A stretch of DNA of 64,000 nt from Anagrus nilaparvatae (GCA_022575985.1 JAKSXM010000263.1:9528001-9592000); one strand, 5' to 3'; positions 23,195-35,369 are shown, counted from the stretch's first letter. Translations and numbers: made by a program. The notes: a model not told the origin generated them from the sequence alone.

Positions 23195-25414
23195 GGGTTG
23201 TTCACAAAAAAAGGGCTCCAAAAATGTTTTTCCTGAAGTATGTTGAAGTGTAGGTGACCAAATGATCCCATACCAATTTTCAGCTCATTTGAGAACGTTT
23301 TAGGGGTCGCACAAACCCAGGGTAGCTCTCAAGTGGTTGGCTGACACCGACAATTGATATGAACGACAAAAAATTTTTTCAAAAAATGTTTTTTATATTT
23401 CGTAATATATTTACGGTGTCGCTGAACTCGAAAATGACATCCTCAAAGTCCTGCAAAAAATTGACATTTGATTTCCTAACTATAGCGATGAGAGAATCGG
23501 TGACGAAAAATTGTGGTTTAAATGTAAGGTAGAATTTATGCGAAAAAAATGAAACTAAACGGTAGTATTTTAGTAGAATTTTAATAAGACAGCCTTATTT
23601 TGAAAATTACCTAAAAACCCTATCTTATAACATTGTTATAGAATTGAACCCTGCGTTTCTCAGCCAAGAAGGCGCGTTGGAATAAAAGGAATTCTCGCTA
23701 TAAAATCCAAAAATTTTTAGTAAAAAAAGGGGTGTCTTCGGTGTTTTAAGGGTGTTTAAGGTATTTTCGGACTCTGAGGACTCATTTTCGAGTTTAGCGA
23801 CACTGAAAACATTTTTGGGATGTAATGTGGTTACTTCCGGCTTTACGGAAATAAGCACATTATATAATGATAATTGTAAATCGGGGGGGGGGGGGGATGC
23901 TACATTGTCAAAATCAGAGTCGCGTGGTCAAGAAAAATATAGGTATATGCGAGTAACTTACCTTCGCAATAATACAACTATAAAAGAGAAAGAGAGTAAT
24001 ATACTTAAAAATCGGGGTCGGGGGAATATTATAAAGAGAAAAAGAGATAGAGATATTAAATGATTTAAACACAAGGGAAAATAAAGCCAATTTTTATCAA
24101 TTTCAAACACAAATCATATTTTTTTATTAATTGAATTTTACAATATAAACTTAAACACTATTACTGTCTTGTCTCATTTATAATTATCAATTTCACTGTC
24201 TTCTCTTAACAATTTTCACTGTCTCTAAATTTAATTATTAAATTCACTGTCTCTATCAATAACTTTTAGCGCTCGTGACACACACACACACACACATTTT
24301 TAAACAGACGAGGAATTTCGGGGTTACCTTTTGTCGTTAAAAATCTAGGTGCTGAAGATATTATCTTCGTCTGCCATTTTTGATGATAACTGGTACTGCT
24401 CAAAATTCTTCTACTTCCATAAATTTTAATATGGAAACGTGACCAATAATAGCGCGGATTCACAATTTCTTTTTTTTTTTATTTAATTCTTTTTAGTCGT
24501 CGGTAATCGAAATCCTTCCTGATCACTTATTTTCTTTCCTTTTAAAGTTGGATTCCAAAGATACTTATCTTTCCTAGGATATCAATCTTCACTGCTCAAA
24601 ATTAAATATTCACTTATTCAATTCTAAAAATACAAAATTAATGAAAACTGTCGCGACGATAATTACAATTAAAATTTTATATGAGAAATCACATGGGAAC
24701 ATAATCTAAAATTGTCTTGTCCCTCGTTTATGTTTTCTAATAATCACGAGTTTTCACTCAAATCACGAATCACAGTCTATATTTTCCCGTTTACAAATTA
24801 AACATAAAACTTCGCGAAAATCCTTGATCACGACATACAATTTCAAAACATTATCAATAATGTATAAATTAATTATAAAATTAAAATACACTTAATGGCC
24901 GGCGACATGCGTATTCATGCGTTATCAATACGTGACTTATTTTTAGAAGGGTCAGTCATTGAATATCGGCTTCGCTGGTCTCTTGAACCCGCATTGTCCG
25001 TCGGCTTCTCTCTCTTCTCCTCTTCTTATCTAGTTCTTCGCGGCTTTTATTAAATACCTGTGTGCGCGTGTGTGGCTAATGTCACCTATATATTTAATTG
25101 AACTATTACTTAATTTACAAAAATCTCGTGGCTTTTCCTAAAATTTAAATATTTTATTAAATTTAAAACAAGCATATTTTAGCGTTTGTAACCACGTTAC
25201 AGGGAGTATAAAAAACGTATTTAAAAAAAAATTTTTGTTGTTCACACCAATTGTCGGTGTTAGTCAACCACTTGAGAGCTACTCTGGGTTTGTGTGACCG
25301 ACCCCTAAAACATTCTTATATAAGCTGAAAATTGGTATGGGATCATTTGGTCACCTAAACTTCAACATACTTCAGGAAGAACATTTTTGAAACACTTTTT
25401 TTTGTGAACAACCC
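23195..25414. mobile_element. 2.2-kb TIR element with TA target duplication
   Basis: TA-GGGTTGTTCACAAAAAAA at 23193 mirrors TTTTTTTGTGAACAACCC-TA ending at 25416. Inverted repeats of about 215 bp share TTGAAGTGTAGGTGACC, GATCCCATACCAATTTTCAG and CACTTGAGAGCTACYCTGGG-type words. Inside, 23480-23650 resembles the palindrome element at 60430-61650 (GATGAGAGAATCGGTGA, ACAGCCTTATTT). No transposase gene was found. TA duplication points to a Tc1/mariner-type mechanism but is too short to be decisive. Confidence 0.7.
23883..24296. repeat. Poly-G tract and CA microsatellite
   Basis: Fourteen consecutive G at 23883-23896 and nine CA units at 24279-24296, both inside the 2.2-kb TIR element. Between them is AT-rich DNA with a 103-codon open frame of low complexity. 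Confidence 0.8.
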
Positions 25415-25491
25415 TAAAATAGATATACCTCTCTCTCTTTGTATATAAAAGTACAATGTTCCTTTATATACTTAATAAACAAAAAATATAT

Positions 25492-26348
25492 GGGTGGTTC
25501 CAGTACTTTTCGTACAGATTAGGGCGCACTCATCTCACCGATTGAGCTCAAATTTTAGGGCATAGTTTGGGGTAATAAAAAAGTCCCTCAGCCAAATTTT
25601 TAGCCTTCTAGCACCTCATGGGGCCGAAGTATGGCCGTTTAAAGGTCCAAAAATAGGCTAATTTAGCCCTTTTTTAAAATTACGCCATTCCCTTAAATTT
25701 ACTTCAAATTTCATCTTACTGTTCGCATTTTAACTGCTAAAGAGTCTACATTTCGTAAAAAAATTTTTAGCCAATTCCATGGAGTCAACTTTTTTTGGCG
25801 TTGATAAACGTAAAATGATTTTTATTAAAAAAGCTGCTTTTCAAAATAATACCGTGGCTTAAGATCAACTCAAAAATACTTTTGGTTGGTTGCATTTTTT
25901 TTGTCTACTCAAGACCTTTCAAATGCGATCCTAAAATTTAAAATCGGTGGATTTAAACCGGAGATATTTTGATTTTAGTGGCGACTGTTTTTGAAAAATG
26001 CGTTTTTTTGACATTTTTCGCCACCTGGCATTTTTTTCTAAGTGCTTTAAAATGTCTGAAACTTTCAGGAAAATAAGTTCAATATATGTACTACAAGTTT
26101 CATAAAAAATGTCTATGCTTATTTGCCTTTAAAGGCCGTTTTTGACTCATCCAAATTTTAGTAATTTTATTAATATAATAACGCATATTTAGAGTATTAT
26201 AAGCATTTATCTTACATATATGTACAAATAGGCATCTAAAAAAATATTATTACTTACTTCCTCACCAACGCAACCTCCCCCTCGTCCCCCTCTCCCTCCC
26301 ACCCATCATCACAGCTTTTTCCCTTATCGCTGCTCAGTTGAGTAACTC
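25492..26348 (+). repeat. Left 857-bp terminal inverted repeat
   Basis: Contains GCGCACTCATCTCACCG near the tip, the C-rich track CCCCCTCGTCCCCCTCTCCC near the inner end and GCTGCTCAGTT at the boundary. Matches 32240-31384 in reverse complement almost base for base. Confidence 0.9.
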
Positions 26349-27559
26349 ATATAAATAGTGAAATATATTATATTTTAAAATACAATAAATAGTTAAATTT
26401 ATTATAGTTTAAAAAAATTAGTTTAAAAATAAAGTTAAAATAAGGTAATATTAATAATTTTTTAAAAATTAAAAAATTTAAAAAATTTTGTACCTTATGT
26501 TTAATTTAAAATTTGAATTTTCGTGCCATTAAATTCAGGAGTTCTCCGGGCTATAAATCTTTTTTTTCCAACAAGTGGCAGCATTAAAATACCTTGCGTG
26601 AGTATAATATACGTATCTCATGGGTATATTATGAGGTATATTTAGATAATTTTAATGTCTAGTAACACCCTAGCAAAAATTTTTGTAAGAGCAGACAATA
26701 AATGCACGCGCATTAATTTTTCATTAAAATTGTTGATAAAATTTTAAATAAAATAAGATAAATTGAGTGTTTAGAAAATAAATTAATGTGAATAATATCT
26801 GTGTAAGTATATGTAAACAAATTCTATGACATATAAAAAATTGAGTGAAAAAACGTTGAGGAAGTATTTTGTCTTGCACAATGCAATACTGTTTATTTGG
26901 TTTATTTTTTTAAAACTTAGAACAAAATTTTAATTAACGTTTATTCAATAGTGATTTAGTTAGTTATTCTTTAAAACTAATTTAGTGAATGACATAAAAT
27001 TAATCTAAAATATTTTGCAAACTGAATTTCTTATTCTCTAGCAGTCTAATCTTCAAGAAGTAACAAGTAAACATATATTTTTTCATAAATTTTTAAAATT
27101 AAATTAACAAAATTATATGCAAAGATATCAAGTAACAGACTTGTTTTTCATTACATTGAATATCTTGGATAGATATAAAAACAGAAGTCGTTATATTGTC
27201 TATTTTCAAAATTTTAAAGAAAAAAATCAATATTTCACCATTAAATTAGCAAAAACTACCCATAAAGGGTATCTTAGCTATTTTTGCAGTTTGAGTATCT
27301 AAATTTGGTCCATATGGGTTTTTTAGGTCACTGATCAATAATTTCGGGGGCTTTTTATTAAATATTAATATTTTACCATTAAATTACTAAAATTGTCCCA
27401 TAAATGGAAGTTTTTTCCACATTCATGCATTTTCTAGTTTCTCTAACAAAAATAACCACGTATTTATATGAAATTTCTGTCATCTCCTCGAATACCTTCG
27501 GGATGAAAATGGACCGTACGAGGGAGAACTGATATCCTGGAGGCGTAAATTTTAATTTT

Positions 27560-28106
27560 TCAACCAAAACAATTTTTCAATTTTCCAATTTTCCAATATG
27601 GGGGACCAGAAAAAATAAAAATAAAGACTTTCTACATTACCTGGGGGTTTTCGGGGCCGAGAAAAACGATTTTATGAATGAAAATTTTTATTTTTTTTCT
27701 CCAACATATTTTCCAATTTTCCAAGATGGCGGACCAGAAAAAATCAAAATAAAGACTTGCTACATTACCTAGGGGTTTTCGGGGCCGAGAAAACCGATTT
27801 TATGAATGAAAATTTTTATTTTTTTTCCCCAACATATTTTCCAATTTTCCAAGATGGCGGACCAGAAAAAATCAAAATAAAGACTTTCTACATTACCTAG
27901 GGGTTTTAGGGGCCGAGAAAACCGATTTTATGAATGAAAATTTTTATTTTTTTGCCCTAACATATTTTTCAATTTTCCAAGATGGCGGACCAGAAAAAAT
28001 CAAAATAAAGACTTTCTACATTACCTAGGGGTTTTCGGGGCCGAGAAAACCGATTTTATGAATGAAAATTTTTATTTTTTTGCCCTAACATATTTTTCAA
28101 TTTTCA
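27560..28106 (+). repeat. 128-bp tandem array, four copies
   Basis: Units carry AATATGG/AAGATGG at 27595, 27723, 27851 and 27979, an exact 128-bp period. Each has TTCCAAGATGGCGGACCAG, CTACATTACCTAGGGGTTTT and GAGAAAACCGATTTTATG. Copies two to four are nearly identical. The same family forms the diverged array at 49655-50910. It lies upstream of the transposase-like gene. Confidence 0.9.
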
Positions 28107-28331
28107 CAAATTTTCACAAATTTTTCAACTTCCTAAATCAGGGAGTTAACTCTCTGTTTTATGTGGTTAACTGCCTGAAATAACTCTCTGAGCCAGGGAG
28201 TATAACTACGTGGTTATTTTTGTTAGAGTTATCTAACAAAAGACTAGAAGATATTCCTTCCCTTAACAGAGTTATTGTATAAATTAATCCATGATAAAAT
28301 TTAATTTCAGTAAAAGTTACTAGACAGTACA

Positions 28332-31113
28332 ATGGAGGAAGAACTTAAACCATGTAATGTAGGATTAGTAACTAAAACTGAAAATATACTCATCTGTACA
28401 AATTCTTCACAGAATAAACAGTTTTTCAACAGAAGAAGTAAGACTTTTAAGATTTAGAATAGATAATTATTTCTCTTTGGAAGATACTATCTGTAGTTTT
28501 CATAAGTACAAATATTTGGACTATTTTTCTAGTTATATGTAAAAGTGCTGTGATCCTTTTAAAATGCATAAAAAATCGATTACTGGTTCAAATTTGAGAT
28601 CAATGAGTTTACGATTCTGCAATGAAACTCTGAACAAAATTATGATGAAGTTGAAACCTGGTGATAAAATATGTGTAAATTGTGAAAATAAAATTATAAA
28701 AATAATAAATTTAGAAAATGAAATTAGTGCTAAGGAAGAGTCTAATGTTACAAAAGCAACAGATTTAGTTGCAGTGCAAGAAGTTGATGAAATAGATCAA
28801 GAAGTTGGACCAAGCATTTCTCAACAACAACCTCCAGAACGAGAAAAAAGAAAAAGTTTTTTGAAGGCTGAAAATTTAATTCAAAACAGATCTGTTACTG
28901 TTTTGTCAGGTCAAAGTTATGATTCAACTTCTGCTGAAAGTTCTTCCATATATACTACTCGCAGTGATGATTTAAGTAAAATAGATAACATTACTGAAAT
29001 ACTTGGGATTCCTTCATTTAAAAAACTAAAATTATCAAAAAATAAACTTGAAACAAAATCTATAGATCTAGTACAAACAGTATGTAATAAACTTTCAAAA
29101 AAAATTTCTAGTGCATTTGATGTAAACATTTCAACAAATGAAATTAACTTTAAAGATTTACAAGCAGATAGTTTATCATTTAAACAGCTTATAGAAAACC
29201 TGCAAAAAAATTTCCAAAGTACAAAATATGTTTCTGAAAAATTGTTTTATTTAGCTTTGCTACCAAAAGATTGGAGTTATACACAAATTTTAAAGTATTT
29301 TGACTGTTCTTATTATATGTATAATCAGCTTCAGAAATATAATTATAATGTTTGTAAGTATAATTTTTATCGAATTTAAAACCGTTTTAAGAATATTTTA
29401 TTTTTTGAATTTGTAGTATAATAGTAGTATAAACTTTAATCATTCGGCGTAACGATATAATAAAAAATAATTGACTTGCATATATTTTTATAAAGAAATT
29501 AATTAAATTAATTCAATTTTGTTTTTTTATAGGTTATTTAAAAAATCGGAAAAGAAAAGAATATGTCAAAATTTCAGCTGAAATGCAGGAATTAATTAAA
29601 AATTATTATACTAATGAATCCAATTGTTATATATGTCCTGGAAAAAAAGAATGCGTTGCCACAGGTATTGATTCTGATGGGAAAAAGATATACAAGCAAA
29701 AAAGACTATTAGCTTTCACAGTTCATGATTTATATATTAATTTCTTGCAAGAATTCTCGAATTCAATACACAAATTACCCAAGTTTTCTTACTTTGCATC
29801 TTTGAAACCAGTAGAATGTATTCATGCAGGAGATCCAGGAAGTCACAATATATGTGTATGCCAACAGCATGAAAATATAAAATTAAAGATTGCTGCTCTG
29901 TCAAGAAAAATTAAGTATCGAGATGTTTTACATGCTGGAGTATGTAACATAGACAAAATGGAATGTATGCTTCATCGTTGTAATAAATGTCCTGGAGTTT
30001 TCGGGATCAAAAAAGCGATTGAAGAGTATAATATTATTACAGAAAAGAATGAGTTAGCTTATAAGAATTGGATAACTGAAGGCAGTAGAGCATGTTTAGA
30101 AACTGTTAAAGAAGATACTGAAAGATTTAAAAATAATTTATATGATGATCTATGGGATTTAACGGAACATCATTTTATTGCGGATAGTCAAAAACATTAT
30201 TTGCAATCGTGTAAGGAAAATTTAAGTTTTGATACATGTATTGTTATCATGGACTTTTCTGAAAATTATTCGTTTATAATAAAAGATTCTGTACAAGCAT
30301 TTTACTATAATAATAATCAAGCAACAGTTCATCCTTTTGTTGTATATTTTAAAGAATCCGATTCATCTAAGTTAGAAGTTAAAAACTTCTGCGTTATAAG
30401 TGATACAAAAGATCACTTTGCCTACACAGTTCATGCTTTTATGGAGAAATTTGTATTGGCTATTCAAGAAAAATTACCTTGGATAAAAAACTTCATTTAT
30501 TTTTCAGATGGAGCACCAAACCAATACAAAAATAAGTAAATTTACATATATATTTGCATATAAAAATTCTTTGTTTACAGCAACAAATATTATTTTTATT
30601 AATTATAAATTTTACAGAAATCACTTAGCAAACATCTGTCGTCATGAAAAAGATTTTGGTATGAAAATTTCTTCCTACAACTTTTTCGCAACTAGCCACG
30701 GAAAAACTAATTGTGATGGTACAGGTGCTATTGTAAAAAGATTTGTTATGCGACATTGTCTTAGAGCTGATGCGTCAAATCAAATTACAACGGCTAAAGA
30801 AATGTTCGATTTTTTATCAATAAACTTAAAAACCGTAAGGTAGATATAATTATTTTTCTTTTTTATACGTTAACCGATTTAAAATATATTATTTAGAAAA
30901 CGTAATATATTTTTTTACAGTGTACTTTGGGTATCTGATACTACTGTTCAGCAACATAAAAGAAAACTAAACTTAAGATTTAAAACTGTAAAAACCATAG
31001 AGGGTACAAGGAAGTATCATTGTTTCGTTCCAAAAGCCGATGATTCATTTGAATTAAAAATCATATCTACCGATAAAATAATAGATACTATTAAGTTGGG
31101 GATACCAAAATAG
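28332..31113 (+). CDS. Four-exon transposase-like gene of the 6.75-kb element, 5' end damaged
   Basis: Exons: 28332-29353, 29533-30535, 30618-30839, 30921-31113 (TAG 31111-31113). All introns are short, GT-AG, and their junction phases agree (GTAAGT, GTAAAT, GTAGAT donors; TATAG, ACAG, ACAG acceptors). Exon 1 has a Cys/His cluster (TICSFHKY, then KCCDPFKMHKK) interrupted by TAA at 28540-28542. A one-base frameshift near 28430 separates it from the ATG at 28332; an alternative start is ATG 28564. Exon 2 holds zinc-ligand-like CYICPGKKEC, HNICVCQQH and CMLHRCNKCPG, then IVIMDFSENYSF and IYFSDGAPNQYKN. Exon 3 has NICRHEKDFGMK and FFATSHGKTNCDG. The acidic residues in DFSEN, FSDG and NCDG are candidate DDE/DDD catalytic positions. 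I recall similar uncharacterised animal proteins but cannot name a Pfam family. Confidence 0.75.
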
Positions 31114-31383
31114 ATTTAATGCTTTATTAAATTTTAAAATGATTAAAATATTCAAAATCTACTTTTTTATAAAAAATATTATCACATTTCTCTATCAAGT
31201 CATAAAAGCTAAAAAATCTTTATTTACTTTTTATTTCAATAAAAATTATAAATAAATGAAAAAATATGTAAACTATATAAGAAAACAAAATAAAAAAAAT
31301 TAAAATAATATTTTAACTTTCTGTAATGTAATTGTTTTAATTAAAAAAAGTAATAACATTTGTTGCAAGTACATATAATATAG

Positions 31384-32240
31384 GAGTTACTAAACTGAGC
31401 AGCGATAAGGGAAAAAGCTGTGATGATGGGTGGGAGGGAGAGGGGGACGAGGGGGAGGTTGCGTTGGTGAGGAAGTAAGTAATAATATTTTTTTAGATGC
31501 CTATTTGTACATATATGTAAGATAAATGCTTATAATACTCTAAATATGCGTTATTATATTAATAAAATTACTAAAATTTGGATGAGTCAAAAACGGCCTT
31601 TAAAGGCAAATAAGCATAGACATTTTTTATGAAACTTGTAGTACATATATTGAACTTATTTTCCTGAAAGTTTCAGACATTTTAAAGCACTTAGAAAAAA
31701 ATGCCAGGTGGCGAAAAATGTCAAAAAAACGCATTTTTCAAAAACAGTCGCCACTAAAATCAAAATATCTCCGGTTTAAATCCACCGATTTTAAATTTTA
31801 GGATCGCATTTGAAAGGTCTTGAGTAGACAAAAAAAATGCAACCAACCAAAAGTATTTTTGAGTTGATCTTAAGCCACGGTATTATTTTGAAAAGCAGCT
31901 TTTTTAATAAAAATCATTTTACGTTTATCAACGCCAAAAAAAGTTGACTCCATGGAATTGGCTAAAAATTTTTTTACGAAATGTAGACTCTTTAGCAGTT
32001 AAAATGCGAACAGTAAGATGAAATTTGAAGTAAATTTAAGGGAATGGCGTAATTTTAAAAAAGGGCTAAATTAGCCTATTTTTGGACCTTTAAACGGCCA
32101 TACTTCGGCCCCATGAGGTGCTAGAAGGCTAAAAATTTGGCTGAGGGACTTTTTTATTACCCCAAACTATGCCCTAAAATTTGAGCTCAATCGGTGAGAT
32201 GAGTGCGCCCTAATCTGTACGAAAAGTACTGGAACCACCC
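31384..32240 (-). repeat. Right 857-bp terminal inverted repeat
   Basis: Reverse complement of 25492-26348, with the same boundary words. Starts about 270 bp after the transposase-like stop codon. Confidence 0.9.
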
Positions 32241-32285
32241 ATATACATTCATTAAATATACTCATAACATATAACACATTTCATA

Positions 32286-34210
32286 TTGAGAACGTGCGCC
32301 TCCTTACTTCTAGTGGCGATCGCTGTAACTTTATACTCAAGCGGTTTATGTTTGAAAATTAGTATAAATTAAAATAGCATTTTAAAAATAATTTTTTACT
32401 TTAATTTTTTTAAATTAATTTAATAATAAAAGATAAAATTTATTTTGAATATTTAAGAAATTTATTTTTAATAAAATAGGAGTCATTCTGGATACCGTGT
32501 CATGATCTTGCCAGGTCAGGTGCCTCGATCGGGCTGATTTTTTCACCACTTTTTAATGTATACAAAATATGTTTCCTGTGAAATTTGCAGTCCTCTAAGC
32601 GCTCAGGAACCCGAGTTATACCCAGAGCTGGGCAGCTCGGACCAGTCCCCACTCTTATAACATGTAAATACTATACTTGAAATTTTTGAGTATAGTATTT
32701 ACATGTTATAAGAGTGGGGACCGGTCCGAGCTGCCCAGCTCTGGTTATACCCAAAAGAAGCTTTTTAGATTTCTTCGGTTTTTTCAAAAACAAAATTTTT
32801 TTTTTTTTTTTTAATTTTTAAAATTGACTAGATGATTAAAAAAAATAGTACCCAGACATAAAAAGTTGTAAAATTTCCCGCTGAATCCGAATTTGGGGTT
32901 AGTTTTTTGAAATTTTACCCCTGGGCGGCTCAAACTGCTTTTTTCGGCTTAGAGCGGGAGATCTTGAGCTGCCCAAATCCAACAACTTTTATAGGGCTGA
33001 AACCTGGACAAAATTGGTCTAAATACTATATACTTAGATGTGGTAAATGTCGCTGGATATGCCCTTTAAAAAGCGTCAGAATAATGGCCTTTTTTAATCA
33101 AATTTTATCGTTAAAATCACATTTTTTATGCACCTTATAGTCTTTTGTAATTATATTTGTATTCAAATGACTTTTTTATGCTTTCTATACATGAACTTGA
33201 TATTTTTCAAAGATTTTAAATCCATTATTTCACGCGTCTCCAATAAAATACGCATCTATGTGTAAAATATAAAATATGGTTTTTTGGCGATTTTCAATGA
33301 AACGCTTAAACCTCACAATTGGTCATTTTTAGCCAAAAATGGGTAAGGTGACACTTACCTCAAAAAAAATAAGACCAACCAGAAGTTTTTTTTGTGGAAA
33401 GAAGGTTTAAGTGTTTAAGTGTCAATTTTTTCAAATTTTAATTTTCAATGAAATACGCATAGATACGCATTTTATTAATGGACTGAAAATCTTTGAAAAA
33501 TATCAAGTTTGTGTATAAAAAGCATAAAAAAGTCATTTGAGTACAAATATAATTAAAAAATACTATAAGGCGTTTAAAAAATGTGATTTTAACGTTAAAA
33601 TTTGATTAAAAAAAGCTATTATTATGCTTCTGACGCTTTTTAAAAGGCATATAACCACCCAGAGACATTTACGACATCAAAGTATATAGTATTTAGACCA
33701 ATTTTGTCTAGGTTTGAGCCCTATAAAATTTGTTGGATTTGGGCAGCTCAAGATCTCCCGCTCTAAGCCGAAAAAAGCAGTTTGAGCCGCCCAGGGGCTA
33801 AATTTCAAAAAACCAACCTCAAATTTAGATTCAGTGGGAAATTTTACAACTTTTTATGTCTGGGTACTATTTTTTTTAATCATCTAGTCAATTTGAAAAA
33901 TTCAAAAAAAAAAAAAATTTTATTGGAAAAAACCGAAGAAATTTAAAAAGCTTCTTTTGGGTATTACTCGGGTTCCTGAGCGCCTAGAGGGCTGAAAACT
34001 TTACAGGAAACATATTTTGTATACATAAAAAAGTGGTTAAAAAATCAGTCCCATCGGGAGAACTGACCTGGCAAGGCCATGACACGGTATTCAGAATGTC
34101 TCATAATTAGATTATTTTTTTTTTAATTCTTTAAATTCTACGCGCTTGAGTATAAAATTGCAGCGATTGACGCAAGATGTATGAAAAAAGAGGGAGGCGC
34201 GCGTTCTCAA
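32286..34210. mobile_element. 1.9-kb giant palindrome (foldback element)
   Basis: Tips TTGAGAACG...GCGCCTCC and the inverse GGAGGCGC..CGTTCTCAA are flanked by TA. Arms run inward to about 33260 and from about 33440, pairing CTGACCTGGCAAG-type, AAACATATTTTGTATAC, GCTCAGGAACCCGAGT, GGGCAGCTCAAGATCTCCCG and TTTGAAAAATATCAAG words. The unpaired centre is only about 180 bp. No gene is present. The left arm is interrupted by a hAT-type MITE that the right arm lacks. Confidence 0.8.
32623..32743. mobile_element. 121-bp hAT-type hairpin MITE
   Basis: Starts CAGAGCTGGGCAGCTCGG and ends with the inverse; the arms of about 54 bp pair almost completely around an 11-bp loop. GTTATACC at 32615-32622 and 32744-32751 is a perfect 8-bp target duplication. 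The CAG/CTG ends with 8-bp duplication are the hAT pattern. The opposite palindrome arm (near 33962) reads GAACCCGAGTAATACCC uninterrupted and serves as the empty site. Confidence 0.9.
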
Positions 34211-34466
34211 TACATGTATATTCTTATCAACTGTAGTTACAATTATATAAGTGCGTTTGAAAATAATTTTTAATTATAAAAAATTTCTTTATTAATTAAA
34301 AAAAATTCAAACATTTTAAATAAATATATCATTTCATTTTCTGTTATTTGGTGTATATTAGCTTATTTAGTAAATTGAATGATTGAGTGATAATAACAAA
34401 CAAATAATAACTTACTGTTTTTATTATGAGTTAACTTTGAGTTTAACTATTCAATAGTGCATACTC

Positions 34467-34802
34467 CATATGAGCGGCCCAATCGACTATGGGCGCATAA
34501 ATTTTACGAATGGTAGGTACGAGAAACTGAAAAAACTCTATGTCAGTGACTAAGATAGAGTTTTTTCAGTCTCTCGTACCTACTATTCGTAAAGTTTATG
34601 CGCCCACAGCAGCGGATCCAGAAACTGTCTCAGGAGGGGGCAATTCAGTAAAAATTTACCAGTTTTTACAAATTTTTTTAAAATTGTACAAAATTTTAAT
34701 AAAAAACAAGTACATTTTTGGTCCCAGGAGGGGGCAGTTGCCCCCTTCGCCCCCCGCTGGATCCGCCGCTGTGCGCCCATAGTCGATTGGACCGCTCATA
34801 TG
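34467..34802. mobile_element. Hairpin MITE, ~163 bp before a second insertion
   Basis: CATATGAGCGG and ATCGACTATGGGCGCATAAA pair with the inverse at the right end; inner arms GTACGAGAAACTGAAAAAAC and the inverse surround a short loop at about 34535. The right arm is split by the hAT-type element at 34607-34771. The tips may be flanked by TA (34469-34470; 34799-34800), but this overlaps the inverted repeat. Confidence 0.8.
34607..34771. mobile_element. 165-bp hAT-type MITE nested in another MITE
   Basis: Ends CAGCAGCGGATCCAG and, inverted, CAGCGGCGGATCCAG. The 8-bp target duplication TGCGCCCA lies at 34599-34606 and 34772-34779. Removing it rejoins the host hairpin arm exactly. Contains G/C-rich subterminal runs (GGAGGGGGCA). 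Confidence 0.9.
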
Positions 34803-35243
34803 ATAAAAAAAAAATTATAAATGTTGCTTGAAGTTTTTTTGATAAGAGTAAATTTAAATAAGGTTTGAACTTTCTCAACACGTAATATTTTTAACGCTAT
34901 TTTTTGCACAACATTTAAATTTAACACAAAAATTTTAGACAAGTTTTATTCAACATTAAAAATTGGAATTTAAATACTTTTTGTGTTGAATAAAACGTAT
35001 CGACAAATTTTGTCTTGAATTAGAAGGTGCGCAAGGGAAAAATATTGCCTGTTGAGTATTTGGTGTTTTAAATTCGGTGTTCAAAAGTGATTGTTTAATT
35101 TTTTTTTTGTTGAAAAAGATTGCTGCCTCTTAAAGGCCAAGGTTGCTTTTTTTATTTAAAAAAATTATTAGCAAAGGTTTTTTTTGAGCTGTAAAAACTG
35201 AAAAAAATAATTTTGTTATCCATTTATTATATTCTGTTCTTAC
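34803..35243. other. Intronic AT-rich stretch
   Basis: Only a weak inverted repeat (TTTTATTCAACA near 34945 with TGTTGAATAAAA near 34985) was noticed. The sequence leads into the donor side of Uev1A exon 3. Confidence 0.4.
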
Positions 35244-35369
35244 TGTTCCAGTAGTATTACTGATGCAATTCATATTGATTCTGCTTAAAAATCTAACACT
35301 TGGAGGATCATCTGGGTATCTTTGACCACAGTCAATTTTCAAACTGTACATTCTATTTTCATAAGGTGT
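35244..35369 (-). CDS. Uev1A: Ubiquitin-conjugating enzyme variant Uev1/Mms2, middle coding exon
   Basis: Acceptor TTTTTTGCAG (35379-35370) and donor GTAAGA (35243-35238) bound 42 codons in phase 0 on both sides. The exon reads TPYENRMYSLKIDCG, RYPDDPPSVRF and RINMNCISNTTGT, matching the central E2-fold strands of UBE2V/Mms2. These proteins lack the active-site cysteine that E2 enzymes carry after the PPxxxF stretch, and none is present in that position. It joins upstream to IIGPPR (57381) and downstream to VDNRN (19789). Intron 3 is 15.5 kb and intron 2 is 22.0 kb, both made mostly of mobile elements. Confidence 0.95.

Larger units (their letters stand above)
25492..32240 (+). mobile_element. 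6.75-kb DNA transposon with 857-bp inverted repeats
   Basis: Both ends read GGGTGGTTCCAGTACTTTTC and are flanked by ATAT (25488-25491 and 32241-32244), a 4-bp target duplication. The inverted repeats span 25492-26348 and 31384-32240, are equal in length and nearly identical by eye. Between them lie a 128-bp tandem array (27560-28106) and a spliced transposase-like gene (28332-31113). The size, very long TIRs and 4-bp duplication recall the Sola superfamily, but the assignment is not proven. High TIR identity indicates recent insertion into Uev1A intron 3. Confidence 0.85.

Noticed and set aside
34540..34782. 80-codon open frame
   Set aside because: It lies across two nested MITEs and reads their hairpin arms.
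34930..35010. Weak inverted repeat near exon 3
   Set aside because: Only about 12 bp pair in AT-rich DNA; not distinguishable from chance.
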